Shown in pieces: positions 29,977 through 39,998 of a stretch of DNA of 64,000 nt. Both the position numbers and the translations under genes were made by a program. Source of the DNA: Picochlorum sp. 'celeri' (Eukaryota > Chlorophyta > Trebouxiophyceae); contig JAACMV010000024.1 in assembly GCA_010909725.1 (NCBI GenBank), positions 868,001 through 932,000 on the forward strand, written 5' to 3'. Below the pieces are notes generated by a model. That model was not told the DNA's origin, made no database searches, and saw nothing but the letters and a program-made list of their open reading frames with translations. The first letter of the stretch is position 1, and every line of letters begins with the position of its first letter.

Positions 29977-30916
29977 ATGGTGTACCTTGCGATGACTGGA
30001 GCTACAATGCGCCATGCGATGGCATCTCAAAAAAGATGTTCTTTGCAGAAGACTAGATTTGGAGTGCGCTCGATGGCACCAAGGAGTGTTTTGATGCAGT
30101 CCGGAAAAGTGGCGGACATGTCGACAGTGCCTGTCAAGGACAAGAAAGGTGTGTTTGTTGGGCCTGAGATGTATCAAGATATGAATGTATTGTGGGGATG
30201 AAGATTGCCAACTGGTTGACCTGAACCTGAATTTGGGGGGGAAACCAGAACAACACATACATACATCCTTCATGGAGAAATCGCATCATTCGTGCATTGA
30301 TATGTATTGATTCACATGTGCAGAGAAGAAGAAGGAAAAGAAAGAGGAGGATATGATTGATGAGGACGGGCAGAGCCTGTCTGCACAGCAGGTGGAGATG
30401 TTTTTGAACGTGCTGTGTGAGGAAACTGACATTGCAGAGGTTGAGTTGAAGCTGTCTGGATTCAAAATGAAAGTGCGTCGCAGTATTGATAGCGCTGATA
30501 CTCCTGCTCCAGCTCCAGTTGCTGCTGCCCCTGCTGCTGCCCCTGCAGCTGCTCCAGTGTCTGATGCACCAGCTGCATCATTGCATGATGAGGAGTCTGA
30601 TGTGGAGACGGAAGATGATTCCTCTGTCATTGCAGTGAAGGCTCCAAAGGTGGGTGTCTTGAGGCGTGGTCGTTACTTGAAGGGAAAGCAGATTGGAAAG
30701 GGACCTGTTGTTGAAGAAGGTGCAACTGTGAAGACCGGGCAGGTGTTGTGTTACATAGAGCAGCTCGGAACATACTGGCCCGTTGAATGCCCTCAAGCTG
30801 GTGAAGTGCAAGCATTTTTGGTAGAAGAAGGAGAGGCCATTGAATATCTGGAAGAGGTTGTTGAAATTGCACCATTCTTCGGAGGTCACATCATTGGTGA
30901 TTCAAAGTATGCATGA
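29977..30916 (+). CDS. BADC-type biotin/lipoyl domain protein lacking biotin site
   Basis: Exon 1 (29977-30148) and exon 2 (30324-30916) are joined across a 175-nt intron (donor GTGTGT). The 254-residue protein has an Arg/Met-rich transit peptide, a Lys/Glu-rich segment, an Ala/Pro linker (about residues 121-140) and a C-terminal biotinyl-like domain. Where BCCP has the biotinylated AMK triplet, this protein reads YIEQLGTYWPVE, as in plant BADC proteins, so it cannot carry biotin. In Arabidopsis, BADCs bind biotin carboxylase in heteromeric plastid acetyl-CoA carboxylase and down-regulate fatty-acid synthesis. The gene is convergent with Vma12, with 26 bases between the stops. Confidence 0.9.
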
Positions 30917-30942
30917 TACAATCTATTTGACAAATATATGAA

Positions 30943-31602
30943 TTATTCAATTTTAGCCTTGTCGACAGAATCTGCAGTAGTAGGAATGTTCATCTTTTTG
31001 GTTGCTGGGAATGGCACATCCTTGGAAAATCGTAAAATAAACAGGACACATTCCAATACCATGGCAATGAACATGCTGACAATACCACACACGGCACGAT
31101 ACGCCATTGACTCAAACAACCTCCATGCTAGTGCATATCCAAACGCAAAAAATACGGCCATCATGGATATCACATGAGCTCCATATCGCATCTGTTCTCT
31201 ATAGGAATGAAATCCTGCCGACTCTTTCAATTTCTTTTCTTTCGATGTGACACATCGAACCATCTCATCATACCGCTTTTGATCCAATGCTTTTTGCAAT
31301 TTATTTAGATGTCTCACAAGGTCTGCCGATTTTGTACTGGGAGGGACCTTGTTTTGCTCTCCAGTGTATATCCCACCACCTCGACACACATCTTCCAAGC
31401 TAATACCCTTCTCAGCGTACCCCGATGCTTTGTATATACGTTTCAATTCATCCCATTCGATCGTATCATCGGTGTCAATCTCAGGAGACTGGCCCTGTTG
31501 GTGGTCACAGGGAGACGTGGATGATCCAGTTGAAGCAGCATATTCTTCTCCCCGCGATCTCGACACCAATTCACGAATACTCTGGGTTACATATACTCTC
31601 AT
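30943..31602 (-). CDS. V-ATPase assembly factor Vma12/TMEM199-like
   Basis: The 219-residue single-exon protein has an N-terminal soluble region with low-complexity Ser residues. The conserved helical segment LRHLNKLQKALDQKRYDEMV follows (residues 95-115), then a stretch ending SYREQMRYGAHVISMMAVFF that leads into two membrane spans (about 140-165 and 170-190). This matches the ER-based V-ATPase assembly factor family (yeast Vma12, human TMEM199), which helps assemble the Vo sector in the ER. The C-terminus is Lys-rich and cytosolic. Confidence 0.85.
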   Translation of the reverse strand: MRVYVTQSIRELVSRSRGEEYAASTGSSTSPCDHQQGQSPEIDTDDTIEWDELKRIYKASGYAEKGISLEDVCRGGGIYTGEQNKVPPSTKSADLVRHLNKLQKALDQKRYDEMVRCVTSKEKKLKESAGFHSYREQMRYGAHVISMMAVFFAFGYALAWRLFESMAYRAVCGIVSMFIAMVLECVLFILRFSKDVPFPATKKMNIPTTADSVDKAKIE

Positions 31603-32198
31603 AAATCCTATTTAATGGCCATGTATAGCTATCCCATGACGAGATTGGTCAACTGCGAGGCATAACGTCTCTTCTCTTTTGGGTCTTGTTGAGCTCTTTG
31701 GGTGGATCACTGATGCACTATGAAATGGCTCATTCGCGCCAGATTGTATTACAATACCATTCATATCAACCATCTGTAGTGGTCATTCTCTCTCATTCAT
31801 GCATCCTTAACGATCCTGTGCCTCCCCAAGAGGTTCCATCTTATTTTCCTTCTCTCCCATCAATTATGATCTTTGACCGAAGCATATTGCGATTCTCTTG
31901 TTCTGTCGTAGGGGGCAAAAGATTCCCTGATCAACGTACTAGTCTCAGGATTCTCCCTCACCGCATCGTACAAGAATTCAGCGAATATTTTTTTCAATCA
32001 ATTGTTCTGATACAGAGGGCGTCGGTGCAGAAGACCATCGAACCGATACGGCGAAAGAACCCTTTGTCCGGTGCAAGTTCTCTCTGGCCCTTGTTTCTCT
32101 CATTCAGCAATTCATTCATGCTTCCGTGACTGAAATATATTCAGAAAAGATTACCTGAGTAGCAAGGACTGACGTGTTGGGAAGGGAATGGGGAAGTA
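31603..32198. promoter_or_regulatory. Divergent promoter between Vma12 and ubiquitin protease
   Basis: About 596 bases separate the two divergent genes. A non-ATG ORF (31686-32129, +) spans much of it but has no protein-like pattern. T-rich stretches and no clear repeat are seen. Confidence 0.35.
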
Positions 32199-33815
32199 AT
32201 GTTTGAAAGAAAGCATAGTACAAGTGTGGTAGAGGCACATGGTTCTCTTGGTCGGCAGGCCCAAAATGGATGCGATTCTGAAAATTTGATGGAGAGTCGT
32301 GGTGGGTTTCGGAAGCATCGGCGGTCCAAGTCTGCGATGCTGCCCAGTTTGGGGCTGTCTCGGCAGAAATCAAAGTCTGTGGATGCAGAGCATCCAATTG
32401 TGACAGGGGATGTCCATTTGAAATCCAAGGAAGTGTTTCAAGAAGTAAAGAAACTTGAGTTTCGCGGTCCAGTCGTGCCGAGTGCAAAGAGAGGGGTTGC
32501 TAATACAGGGAATTCGTGCTTCTTATCGTCAGTGCTGCAATGCTTGTTTGCAACGCCTGGGGTTGCTGCGATGCTTGCGCCGGATATATGCGATGAGAAA
32601 CGGCAAGATTCTGTTGAGAATAATAACTCAGTTGCTATGGAGGAATCAAATGACGAAGGAGGGCGGCAGAGCGAAGCGGAAGAGGAGAAGGAAGAGGCAG
32701 CAGAAGATGTGCCACAAACTGCTGGGCTGGCAGAGAGGCCAGAGAAGGGCACGTTAGCGCGCGTGATGAGGGATATTGTACGCGAGTTGTGGAATAAGCC
32801 TGGGAATAATGATACAGATGCGGGCGCGGTGGAGACCAAGAGTGTCAGTGCATTGCCATTGGTTCAAGTGTTGAAGAGATACCCAACAGTTGCAGAATAT
32901 TTTAATGGTGCTCAACAGGACACGCAAGAAGTTCTGATGGCGCTTTTAGACCTTCTTGACCAAGATTTGTATGAGAGTTTGGATGAAAATGGTACTACAG
33001 AGGATCAAAAATCTGATACCAAGGTGAAGCATGTCTCTGAATTGGAAAAGGCTGCGTGTGCTTGGAATAGTGTGGTTGAAAAGTCGTCCACACTCATTTC
33101 TGAGAACTTTTTGGGCCAGCTTCAGAGTTGTGTATTGTGTGAAACGTGCAAGACACGTTTTACGATGTATGAACCATTTTTGGAGCTTTCGCTCTCGCTG
33201 GCACCAAAGGCGAGTAAAAATAAGGCTCTGTTTAATTGGCTTGGGTTTTCGTCGCCTTCATTGAGCGACTGTCTCTTCGAATACACGTCTGATGCTCTTT
33301 TGGAGGGGGACGAGTTGTTTGATTGCGAGAAATGTCAGTGTAAAACCCGTGCAACGAAGCAAATGAAGTTGCACCGGCTTCCAAAAGCACTCATCTTTCA
33401 CATGAAGCGATTCAAGCATTCTGCAAAGTCAACAGAAAAGATTGACAAATTTGTGAAATTCCCGCTTCAGGGGCTAGACTTGCGCCATCATGTATCTTTA
33501 GAATGCCCACATCCTCCGGAAGAGTGCATTTATGATTTGTATGCAGTAGCAAATCATTCTGGAACTTTGACGGTGGGCCATTATACGGCATACAATCTCG
33601 TGGAGGGGGAGGAGGAGAATGGCGAAAAAACATATCATTGGGTTCAATGCAATGACGATGTTGTTTTGAAGATTGCCAAAGAAGTAGTGGTATCTAATAA
33701 TGCGTACTTGCTGTTCTACGCACGTAGAACTTTTATTGACAAGGACAGTGCAGCAAAGGCATATGCCAATCTTGATAACGTTGAGCAACGATCTTGGATC
33801 GGAAATACTATTTGA
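32199..33815 (+). CDS. Ubiquitin-specific protease (USP/UBP)
   Basis: The 538-residue single-exon protein has a basic, Ser-rich N-terminus (about 1-90) followed by a USP catalytic domain. The Cys box is RGVANTGNSCFLSSVLQCLF with catalytic Cys107. The QQD box is YFNGAQQDTQEVLMALLDLL. The His box is SGTLTVGHYTAYN with WVQCNDDVV. Two CxxC pairs (CVLCETC and DCEKCQC) form the usual zinc ribbon. It removes ubiquitin from protein substrates. A Glu-rich insertion of about 60 residues lies between the Cys and QQD boxes. The specific substrate is unknown. Its stop is only 4 bases from the MAK5 stop on the other strand. Confidence 0.94.
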   Translation: MFERKHSTSVVEAHGSLGRQAQNGCDSENLMESRGGFRKHRRSKSAMLPSLGLSRQKSKSVDAEHPIVTGDVHLKSKEVFQEVKKLEFRGPVVPSAKRGVANTGNSCFLSSVLQCLFATPGVAAMLAPDICDEKRQDSVENNNSVAMEESNDEGGRQSEAEEEKEEAAEDVPQTAGLAERPEKGTLARVMRDIVRELWNKPGNNDTDAGAVETKSVSALPLVQVLKRYPTVAEYFNGAQQDTQEVLMALLDLLDQDLYESLDENGTTEDQKSDTKVKHVSELEKAACAWNSVVEKSSTLISENFLGQLQSCVLCETCKTRFTMYEPFLELSLSLAPKASKNKALFNWLGFSSPSLSDCLFEYTSDALLEGDELFDCEKCQCKTRATKQMKLHRLPKALIFHMKRFKHSAKSTEKIDKFVKFPLQGLDLRHHVSLECPHPPEECIYDLYAVANHSGTLTVGHYTAYNLVEGEEENGEKTYHWVQCNDDVVLKIAKEVVVSNNAYLLFYARRTFIDKDSAAKAYANLDNVEQRSWIGNTI

Positions 33816-33819
33816 TAAT

Positions 33820-36151
33820 TTACATACTCTTTTTCATTGCTTCTAAAGCAGTTGAGCCTTTATTTCTACCGAACGGGTTGGCGACGACCAACTTGCTTTT
33901 CTTTTTTGCCTTTTTTGACAAGTGATTCTTCACTGCCAAAGCGAGTGCCTCTTGTCTGGATCTGGGCTTGACAGAAGACTTCTTCTTCTTTGTTTTTGTC
34001 TGCCTGTTTTGGGCATTATTCTTCTCTGCGGCCATTTTTCTTGCCTCTTGTACCATACTTTTCGTATCCGGTTCGGTGGATAGCTTTTGTGAAACAGCAA
34101 CACCAGATGCTGCACCACCAGTGAAGAACTTTCTGCTGAATTTTGGCTGCAAAGGCTCTGACAACAGCATATCTAGTTCTACCTTTATGGAATTAGCCCT
34201 CTTAACTTGCTCTTCTTTGTTTGTCTTTGTATATTCCTTTGCGCCTTTTCTCTTCACACTGAATTTCCTCCCCTCAAGTTCCTCGTCACTGTCATCAGAC
34301 AAGACAATTCCCAGCTGCTCTGCATTCAATTTCTTCCACGATTTTTCTGCTTTCACTTTCGAATCTATTCTAGTAAGAGAATCATACTGGCATGCCAAAT
34401 GCACTCTTTTTCTACATTCCCCCATGAGGGACAAATCAATGGGAAATTCTGGCAACCCTTCCTCCCTGGATCCAATCGAATGCAAAAGGGCTTGGAACCT
34501 CCCCTGTTCTTTAGGAGTGACGAAAGCTATCGAGATACCATCTTCCTCTGCTCGAGCAGTTCTCCCAGATCTATGCACATACGTGTCAACAGACGCTGGA
34601 ATCTGATAATGAATCACACATGCAACGTCTTTAATATCAAGCCCTCTGGCAGCAACATCTGTAGCAATGAGAATGGAATCCTCATTCTTTGTGAATTTAT
34701 CCAATGCCTTCAGTCGTGCACGTTGCTGCATTCCAGCATGCAGAGATGTAACCGGTAGGCCAAGGATTTTGAAAACTGCGGTAATTCTTCTAACAGCTGA
34801 TATTGCATTGACAAAAACCAGAGTCCTGCCAGGATGTGCAGCCAAAATGCAATACAGATATGCATCCCTCTCCTTCTCAGGACATGATATATACGACTCG
34901 GTCACCTTTTCTGCAATCTTTCGGGATGTTGAGATATCGACGACCTTTGGTTTGGAAGAAGCAAAGGGAACGGCGTCCATCAGAGCTTCCAATGTTGCTC
35001 CACCTCCTGCACCACCGCCTCCCCTTTTGAGCCTCTTCTTCATTTCTGAAGGAAGCGTCAAAGTTGCAGAAAACACAAACGTCTGCAAAGCATCTTTTTT
35101 ATCTTCTACACGCCTCTTCATGGCCTGATTTGACACCAGATTGAAAATTGAGGTCAATTCTTGGTAATGGCCCTGCTGCACCATTCGGTCAGCTTCATCC
35201 AACACCAAAAATTTGAGGTTGGACATGTCGTTTACATGCGCATGACCTTCACGAATCAGTTCCCATAATCTACCAGGTGTTGCGGCAATTATGGCCGGTG
35301 GATGCTTTGTTAGCAGTCTCTCTTGTTTCTGATGACTAATACCACCAACTATAGGAACCACCCGCACACCAACTCTTCTAGCAATGGGATCCACATGCTT
35401 GCAAACCTGCATACACAGCTCCCTCGTAGGAACCATAATGAGAGCTTTCAGACCATTTGGATTAAAATCAGGATTCCTCATCTTCTCCTCATACAAATAA
35501 TTCAGTATAGGAAGGCCAAATGCAAGCGTCTTGCCAGAACCCTATACACAAAAGAACCCACACATGGTCATACATATGTTTACGACAATAGTCAACAAAC
35601 AAGATTATCAAACGAACCGTCTGCGCTGCACCAATAATATCCCTTCTATCACGTATCGCTGCAGGCAAGCATTCAGCCTGGATATGTGTGGGTGCAGAAA
35701 ACCCAAGACGCGAGAGCGCATTCATGATTTCATCCTGCAGAAAATAATCCTTCCATGCAGATACATCCACACAACTCTCCGTATCATCTTCTACATCATC
35801 CTGATCCGGGGACGCCGTATCAGCCTTGTTGTTGTTCTTGACAGTACTCGTCTTCTTTTTCTCCTTCTTCTTTGCCTTTTTCTTCAACCTCTTATTTTCC
35901 TCCTCGAGCTTGGCAATATACTCCATCATCTCCTCCTTCGACGCAGGAGCAGCCGTTTCTTTCTCAATATCTTCCCCCACACCAGTCAACTCGTGCATAT
36001 TCTGCACTTCTGATGGGTCCAGTTCCTCCAATCCCATGAAACCATAGTGCTCGCTACCCACCAAAATATCATCGCCCACCTCCACCTGTTTCCATCCTTC
36101 AACAGAATCCCAAGGATTTCCTCCTTTTTTCTTAGCCTTCCCCTTCATCAT
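33820..36151 (-). CDS. DEAD-box RNA helicase MAK5/DDX24
   Basis: Exon 1 (35618-36151) and exon 2 (33820-35541) are split by a 76-nt intron (donor GTTCGT). The junction falls inside motif I, giving AAQTGSGKTLAFGLPIL. The 751-residue protein has a Lys-rich coiled-coil N-terminus (WDSVEGWKQVEVGDDILVG is typical of Mak5/DDX24), all helicase motifs (PTRELCMQV, TPGRLWEL, DEAD, SATLT, ARGLDI, HRSGRTAR) and a basic nucleolar-type tail (KKKKSSVKPRSRQ). Mak5 acts in 60S ribosome subunit assembly. Domain order and length match the family. Confidence 0.94.
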
Positions 36152-36518
36152 AAATCAGCAGACGTATCACCCGTATTGGAAGAAATCAAACCAGCATGCA
36201 ACACATGTGGCCAACAGATGCAAGCCAGTCAAAATCCTTTCCTCTTACACAATACTATTTTATATAGCACAATATTATTAGGCCATGGATAATAATACCT
36301 TCTATATTCATGGATGAATCGAATCTGACAATCCAGACCAACCGTTGGTCTCAGGATCCTGATCATCCGGATGAATTGCCTTAAGGCAAGCTTGCCCATC
36401 AAATCCTTGCATTGGAGGATTCCTTTTTACAATGCAAGGCATCGCACGGGCCCACACAGTCATTAATTCGAGATTTTAATTCATCTTTTGTATCAAAGAT
36501 ATACATCCGCCAGCTGTC
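36152..36518. promoter_or_regulatory. Divergent MAK5/Deg promoter with palindrome array
   Basis: The 367-base divergent promoter has an unusual run of perfect inverted repeats at 36335-36439, listed as a separate feature. Upstream of it lies an AT-rich stretch (about 36254-36300). Confidence 0.5.
36335..36439. repeat. Array of six perfect inverted repeats
   Basis: In order: AGACCAAC-C-GTTGGTCT (36335-36351), CAGGATCCTG (36352-36361), TCATCCGGATGA (36363-36374), TTGCCTTAAGGCAA (36376-36389), GGCAAGCTTGCC (36385-36396, overlapping the previous one) and CCTTGCATTG with CAATGCAAGG around a 15-base loop (36405-36439). All were read directly. Function is unknown. Confidence 0.7.
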
Positions 36519-37754
36519 ATGCCATCAGGGATACAAACAACACATTCCAATCCCAAGCGACATGTTGGGCAACGGTTGCCCCCAAGGAAAAGGGTGATAG
36601 CACGCTCTTATTCCAAAGTTTTGCCTATAGACGTTGATATTGGGTTCATCAAGCGTGCTGGATTGTCGACACTTGCTGCAGGACTGCTTCTGTTTGCTAA
36701 TCCGTCAGATGTACCTCGTGCAGAAAGCAGTTCTCTCCTCAGCCCCGAAGATGAGCGAATTGCTGACATATATGACCGTGTCAATCCATCTGTAGTTAAC
36801 ATATTCGATGCGGCCATGGCAGGCCGTGGACCTGTTGGGTCGAATTCGCCTGGCAATGGTTCAGGAATAATCTACAGCAGAGAGGGATATATAGTCACAA
36901 ACTATCACGTGCTTGGCAAACTCATCGACTCTGTTGGAATAGAAAAGGCAAAGTCGCTGACAACACCAATCTCAAAAGTGTTGATATTGGACAAGAATGA
37001 GCTGCAGGAGTCGTTTGATGGCTATTTTGTTGCTGCAGACAAACCACGAGACCTGTTGGTCCTCAAGGTGAATGCACCGCCAGAGATACTGCAGCCAGCA
37101 ACGTTTGGCGATTCATCAGCCACTCGAGTAGGACAGAGTATATTGAGTATAGGAAACCCGTTCGGATTTGAGCATTCGATGAGCAAAGGAATCATATCTG
37201 CCAAGAATAGAGGATTTCAGAGCTACACAGACTCTGTCATTGGTGGAGCTCTGCAGATTGATGCAGCGACAAACCCAGGAAATTCAGGTGGCCCCGTTGT
37301 CAGTGCTTCCACTGGAGAGGTGGTTGGGGTGAATGCTGCCATTTTCACCAATACAGGGGACAGTGTGAGAGTAGGGTTTGCCATCCCTTCAAACACGGTG
37401 AAGAATGTTGTAGACCAGTTGATTGCAAATGGCCAAGTGATTCGACCATCCATCGGCATCACACCTGCTCCTGCAACCATTGCAAAGAGCTTGGGCACCA
37501 TCACAGACGGTGTGATGATCCAGACTGTACAGCCAAATGGCCCATCAGATGGAAAACTCTTTGGCACACGCAGAGAAATCACTGGTGTACAACGAGGCGA
37601 TATCATCATCAAACTGAACGACTCTATTATTCACAACATATTTGATTTATCGAGCGCACTGGATCAGTTATCCATTGGCGACTCGGTGACAGTGACTGTC
37701 CTGGGAACGGGAGGTGAGCCACGAACAGAAACCATTACACTTGCACATGAATAA
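36519..37754 (+). CDS. Chloroplast Deg/HtrA serine protease
   Basis: The 411-residue single-exon protein has a bipartite N-terminus: a basic transit region, then a hydrophobic segment (STLAAGLLLFANPSDVPRAES) like a lumenal targeting signal. The trypsin-like domain has the triad His130 (TNYHVLG), Asp178 (KPRDLLVLKV) and Ser256 (GNSGGP). A PDZ-like domain follows from about residue 300 (GVQRGDIIIKLNDSIIHN). The layout matches thylakoid-lumen Deg1 or Deg8 rather than Deg5, which lacks PDZ. These proteases degrade damaged photosystem II proteins, mainly D1. The exact orthologue is not settled. Confidence 0.93.
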   Translation: MPSGIQTTHSNPKRHVGQRLPPRKRVIARSYSKVLPIDVDIGFIKRAGLSTLAAGLLLFANPSDVPRAESSSLLSPEDERIADIYDRVNPSVVNIFDAAMAGRGPVGSNSPGNGSGIIYSREGYIVTNYHVLGKLIDSVGIEKAKSLTTPISKVLILDKNELQESFDGYFVAADKPRDLLVLKVNAPPEILQPATFGDSSATRVGQSILSIGNPFGFEHSMSKGIISAKNRGFQSYTDSVIGGALQIDAATNPGNSGGPVVSASTGEVVGVNAAIFTNTGDSVRVGFAIPSNTVKNVVDQLIANGQVIRPSIGITPAPATIAKSLGTITDGVMIQTVQPNGPSDGKLFGTRREITGVQRGDIIIKLNDSIIHNIFDLSSALDQLSIGDSVTVTVLGTGGEPRTETITLAHE

Positions 37755-37791
37755 TAATAACTACAATATTTCATTATGGGTTGCAATCCAT

Positions 37792-38427
37792 TTATTCTTT
37801 ACTGCTACCAGATGATGGATTATTCATCGTAATATTATATGTCAATGCCGTGGCAAACAAAGTCCATGCAAGGTATGGGTACAACATGGTGGCTGCCGCA
37901 CCATCAACCTTGTTAAACTCAACAATGGTCAGACCCAACACACCCAGCAGCGCCGTAATATCAGCAGATGCTGCTGGAAGCTGATGCCATTTGAAGAACA
38001 GCGGAGACCATAAGAAGTTCAGTGCAAGCTGCACAGCATATAAAAACATTGGTTTGGACATGAGACCTGCCTTGCTGTATACCCTCCATGATGAGATGCC
38101 CATCAGCGTGTACAGCACAGTCCAAACAGGACCAAACAACCAATTCGGAGGCTGCCAAGATGGCTTCTTAATCGTTGGAAACCATGTTTTCACGTCATCC
38201 CGCATCGAGATGCCAATGCTCGTTCCACCAAGCAAAGGAATAGCAATGCTCGTGCCGAGTGACAATGCGTTCCCCATGCCTGCAGTTCTGCTATTCAGTA
38301 CTATCCAAGAACAAAACCCAATCAATACATACGAATATGTTTTTACCATGGGACTCATCATCTTTTCTTCAAGTAGTAGGTGCACCATGAAACCCCGTCT
38401 TTGACCGACTGTATCAGTTACATACAT
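37792..38427 (-). CDS. TSPO/MBR tryptophan-rich translocator protein
   Basis: The 211-residue protein has five membrane spans and the TSPO signatures PTIKKPSWQPPNWLFGPVWTVLY, LALNFLWSPLFF and YLAWTLFATALTYN. TSPO proteins bind porphyrins, heme and sterols in outer mitochondrial, ER or Golgi membranes. The roughly 40-residue N-terminal extension is longer than in animal TSPO, as is usual in plants. Alternative Met starts at residues 14 and 24 are possible. The gene is convergent with the Deg protease gene, with 37 bases between the stops. Confidence 0.95.
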   Translation of the reverse strand: MYVTDTVGQRRGFMVHLLLEEKMMSPMVKTYSYVLIGFCSWIVLNSRTAGMGNALSLGTSIAIPLLGGTSIGISMRDDVKTWFPTIKKPSWQPPNWLFGPVWTVLYTLMGISSWRVYSKAGLMSKPMFLYAVQLALNFLWSPLFFKWHQLPAASADITALLGVLGLTIVEFNKVDGAAATMLYPYLAWTLFATALTYNITMNNPSSGSSKE

Positions 38428-38718
38428 AGGATGTCTGTTTTTGAAGATGAAGATGAAGAGCCTTGATCAACCACACTCATTTCTAAATCTAGCCCACGTA
38501 TTAAATAATAATATTCACCATGTCAGCAGATACTGCTACTACTATACATCACAACGGTAGGTTGCCATACAAATAAAATAAACTTGCATCAATTAACAAT
38601 TGCATTCCATGCCATGCCACATGCATAGTCTGTTCTGGCTGCAAGAAGAACGACGCTCATCTTCTATGCGATTTTCAAACACAAATGTTAAAATAAAAAT
38701 TATGTAGGTGACGGCACC

Positions 38719-39570
38719 ATGCACAAGAAGAGAAGGGGTAATATGAAAAAGTTGAACAGGGGTCAACGAAAACGTTTAAAGAAACGGAAGGAAGTGATTG
38801 CTGCGGCGATGGAGAAGGGCGAAGATCCAGATGAAGCTCTGAAAAAGGCTGGATTGCTCGAAGATGGTGTGACAAAGGAAGAATCCAACAAGGGCAACGA
38901 GGATGGGGAGGAAAAGTCTGTCAAGGCAAAGAAGAGAATAGAGCAGCTGAAGAGAAAGAGGAAGCATGCCGATGGCACAGAGGCCAGTCTTCCCATGGAA
39001 GATGTATTATGGAATGCATATTCAAAAGCGTTTGGATACGCGTCGAATGTGAGGCAATCCAGTGGGCTTGCGGCATGCTCCATGCATCCTGCATCCCCAA
39101 CAACAATTGATTCATTAGAGTATAGTTTGAAGCGATCAGAGAATAGATGGAAGCGATTATTTGCAACGCCTCCGGTAGAAAAGCCTGCGCATCCACATGC
39201 TATATTTATATCGCCGTCGGCTCTAGGATCCCTGGACTGTATCAAAAAGTGCCCAGAGTTTCATGCAGGGTGCCCCATGGCAAAACTGTTTGCCAAGCAC
39301 ATGAAAGTAGAGGAGCAAGCATCTCTTCTGCAGAAGAATCCCATCTGCATCGGTGTTGGTACTCCAAATAGAATACTAAAGCTTGCCAAGGACAATCATG
39401 TGTCGTTTTCAAACCTGTCCCACCTGATTCTGGATATGAGAAGGAACAAGAAGGATCAAACACTGGTGGATATTCCAGAAATTGCTGCTGATTTTTGGTC
39501 TCTATGGGAGTCGTTTCTAAAACAAGGAGTTGTTGAGAAGAGTATCAAGATTCTCATTGTGGGCGATTGA
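38719..39570 (+). CDS. CMS1-like ribosome biogenesis protein
   Basis: The 283-residue single-exon protein has a very Lys/Arg-rich N-terminus (MHKKRRGNMKKLNRGQRKRL). The C-terminal domain is weakly helicase-like, with GVGTPNRILKLAKDN and LSHLILDMRRNKKDQTLVDIPE, characteristic of Cms1/CMSS1. Yeast Cms1 associates with early 90S pre-ribosomes. The Walker A motif of true helicases is absent, as expected for the family. A nucleolar location is inferred. Confidence 0.85.
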   Translation: MHKKRRGNMKKLNRGQRKRLKKRKEVIAAAMEKGEDPDEALKKAGLLEDGVTKEESNKGNEDGEEKSVKAKKRIEQLKRKRKHADGTEASLPMEDVLWNAYSKAFGYASNVRQSSGLAACSMHPASPTTIDSLEYSLKRSENRWKRLFATPPVEKPAHPHAIFISPSALGSLDCIKKCPEFHAGCPMAKLFAKHMKVEEQASLLQKNPICIGVGTPNRILKLAKDNHVSFSNLSHLILDMRRNKKDQTLVDIPEIAADFWSLWESFLKQGVVEKSIKILIVGD

Positions 39571-39998
39571 GTGATCTCACCTATGTATGGAGCTGTTGTT
39601 TTCTTTTTTTTTGGGCTTGCAAGCCAAGAGGGAGGAGGACGCGGATGGGGATCGGCATCTGCCGGCACACGCCAGCGCGTGTAGGGTATCTGCTAGGTCA
39701 ACCTTTTGTAGATTCCCTAGCGGAATATTCTTTCTTCCATTGGATTGTAAAAGCGCGTGGGAATATCGATCTGTGCTCTATTTAAAGAAATAATACCTGT
39801 TTTATATTTATGTAATGGCTGGACTCGGCCGAAGAGAAAGGAAAAGGTATCGTGAAACGCGTTCGTGAATTCAACCCTGCGGGCAAGGACCTTGTCGGGA
39901 GGGCACTGTTTGACTTTTTGAAACTATGCTGGATTCTGAGCATTGGATTGACTATATGTCATACTGATGTAGGTTATAATATAATTTTGGGGCATATC
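39571..39998. other. Leader region of the PPR gene with a short uORF
   Basis: The region holds the CMS1 3' flank and the PPR upstream region. An ATG at 39815 opens a 17-codon reading frame ending before the PPR start, a possible uORF. The PPR frame itself is open from 39852 but has no ATG before 39999. Confidence 0.35.

Noticed and set aside
31686..32129. Plus-strand ORF of 147 residues in the Vma12/USP gap
   Set aside because: It has no ATG at its start and no motif; likely chance openness in promoter DNA.
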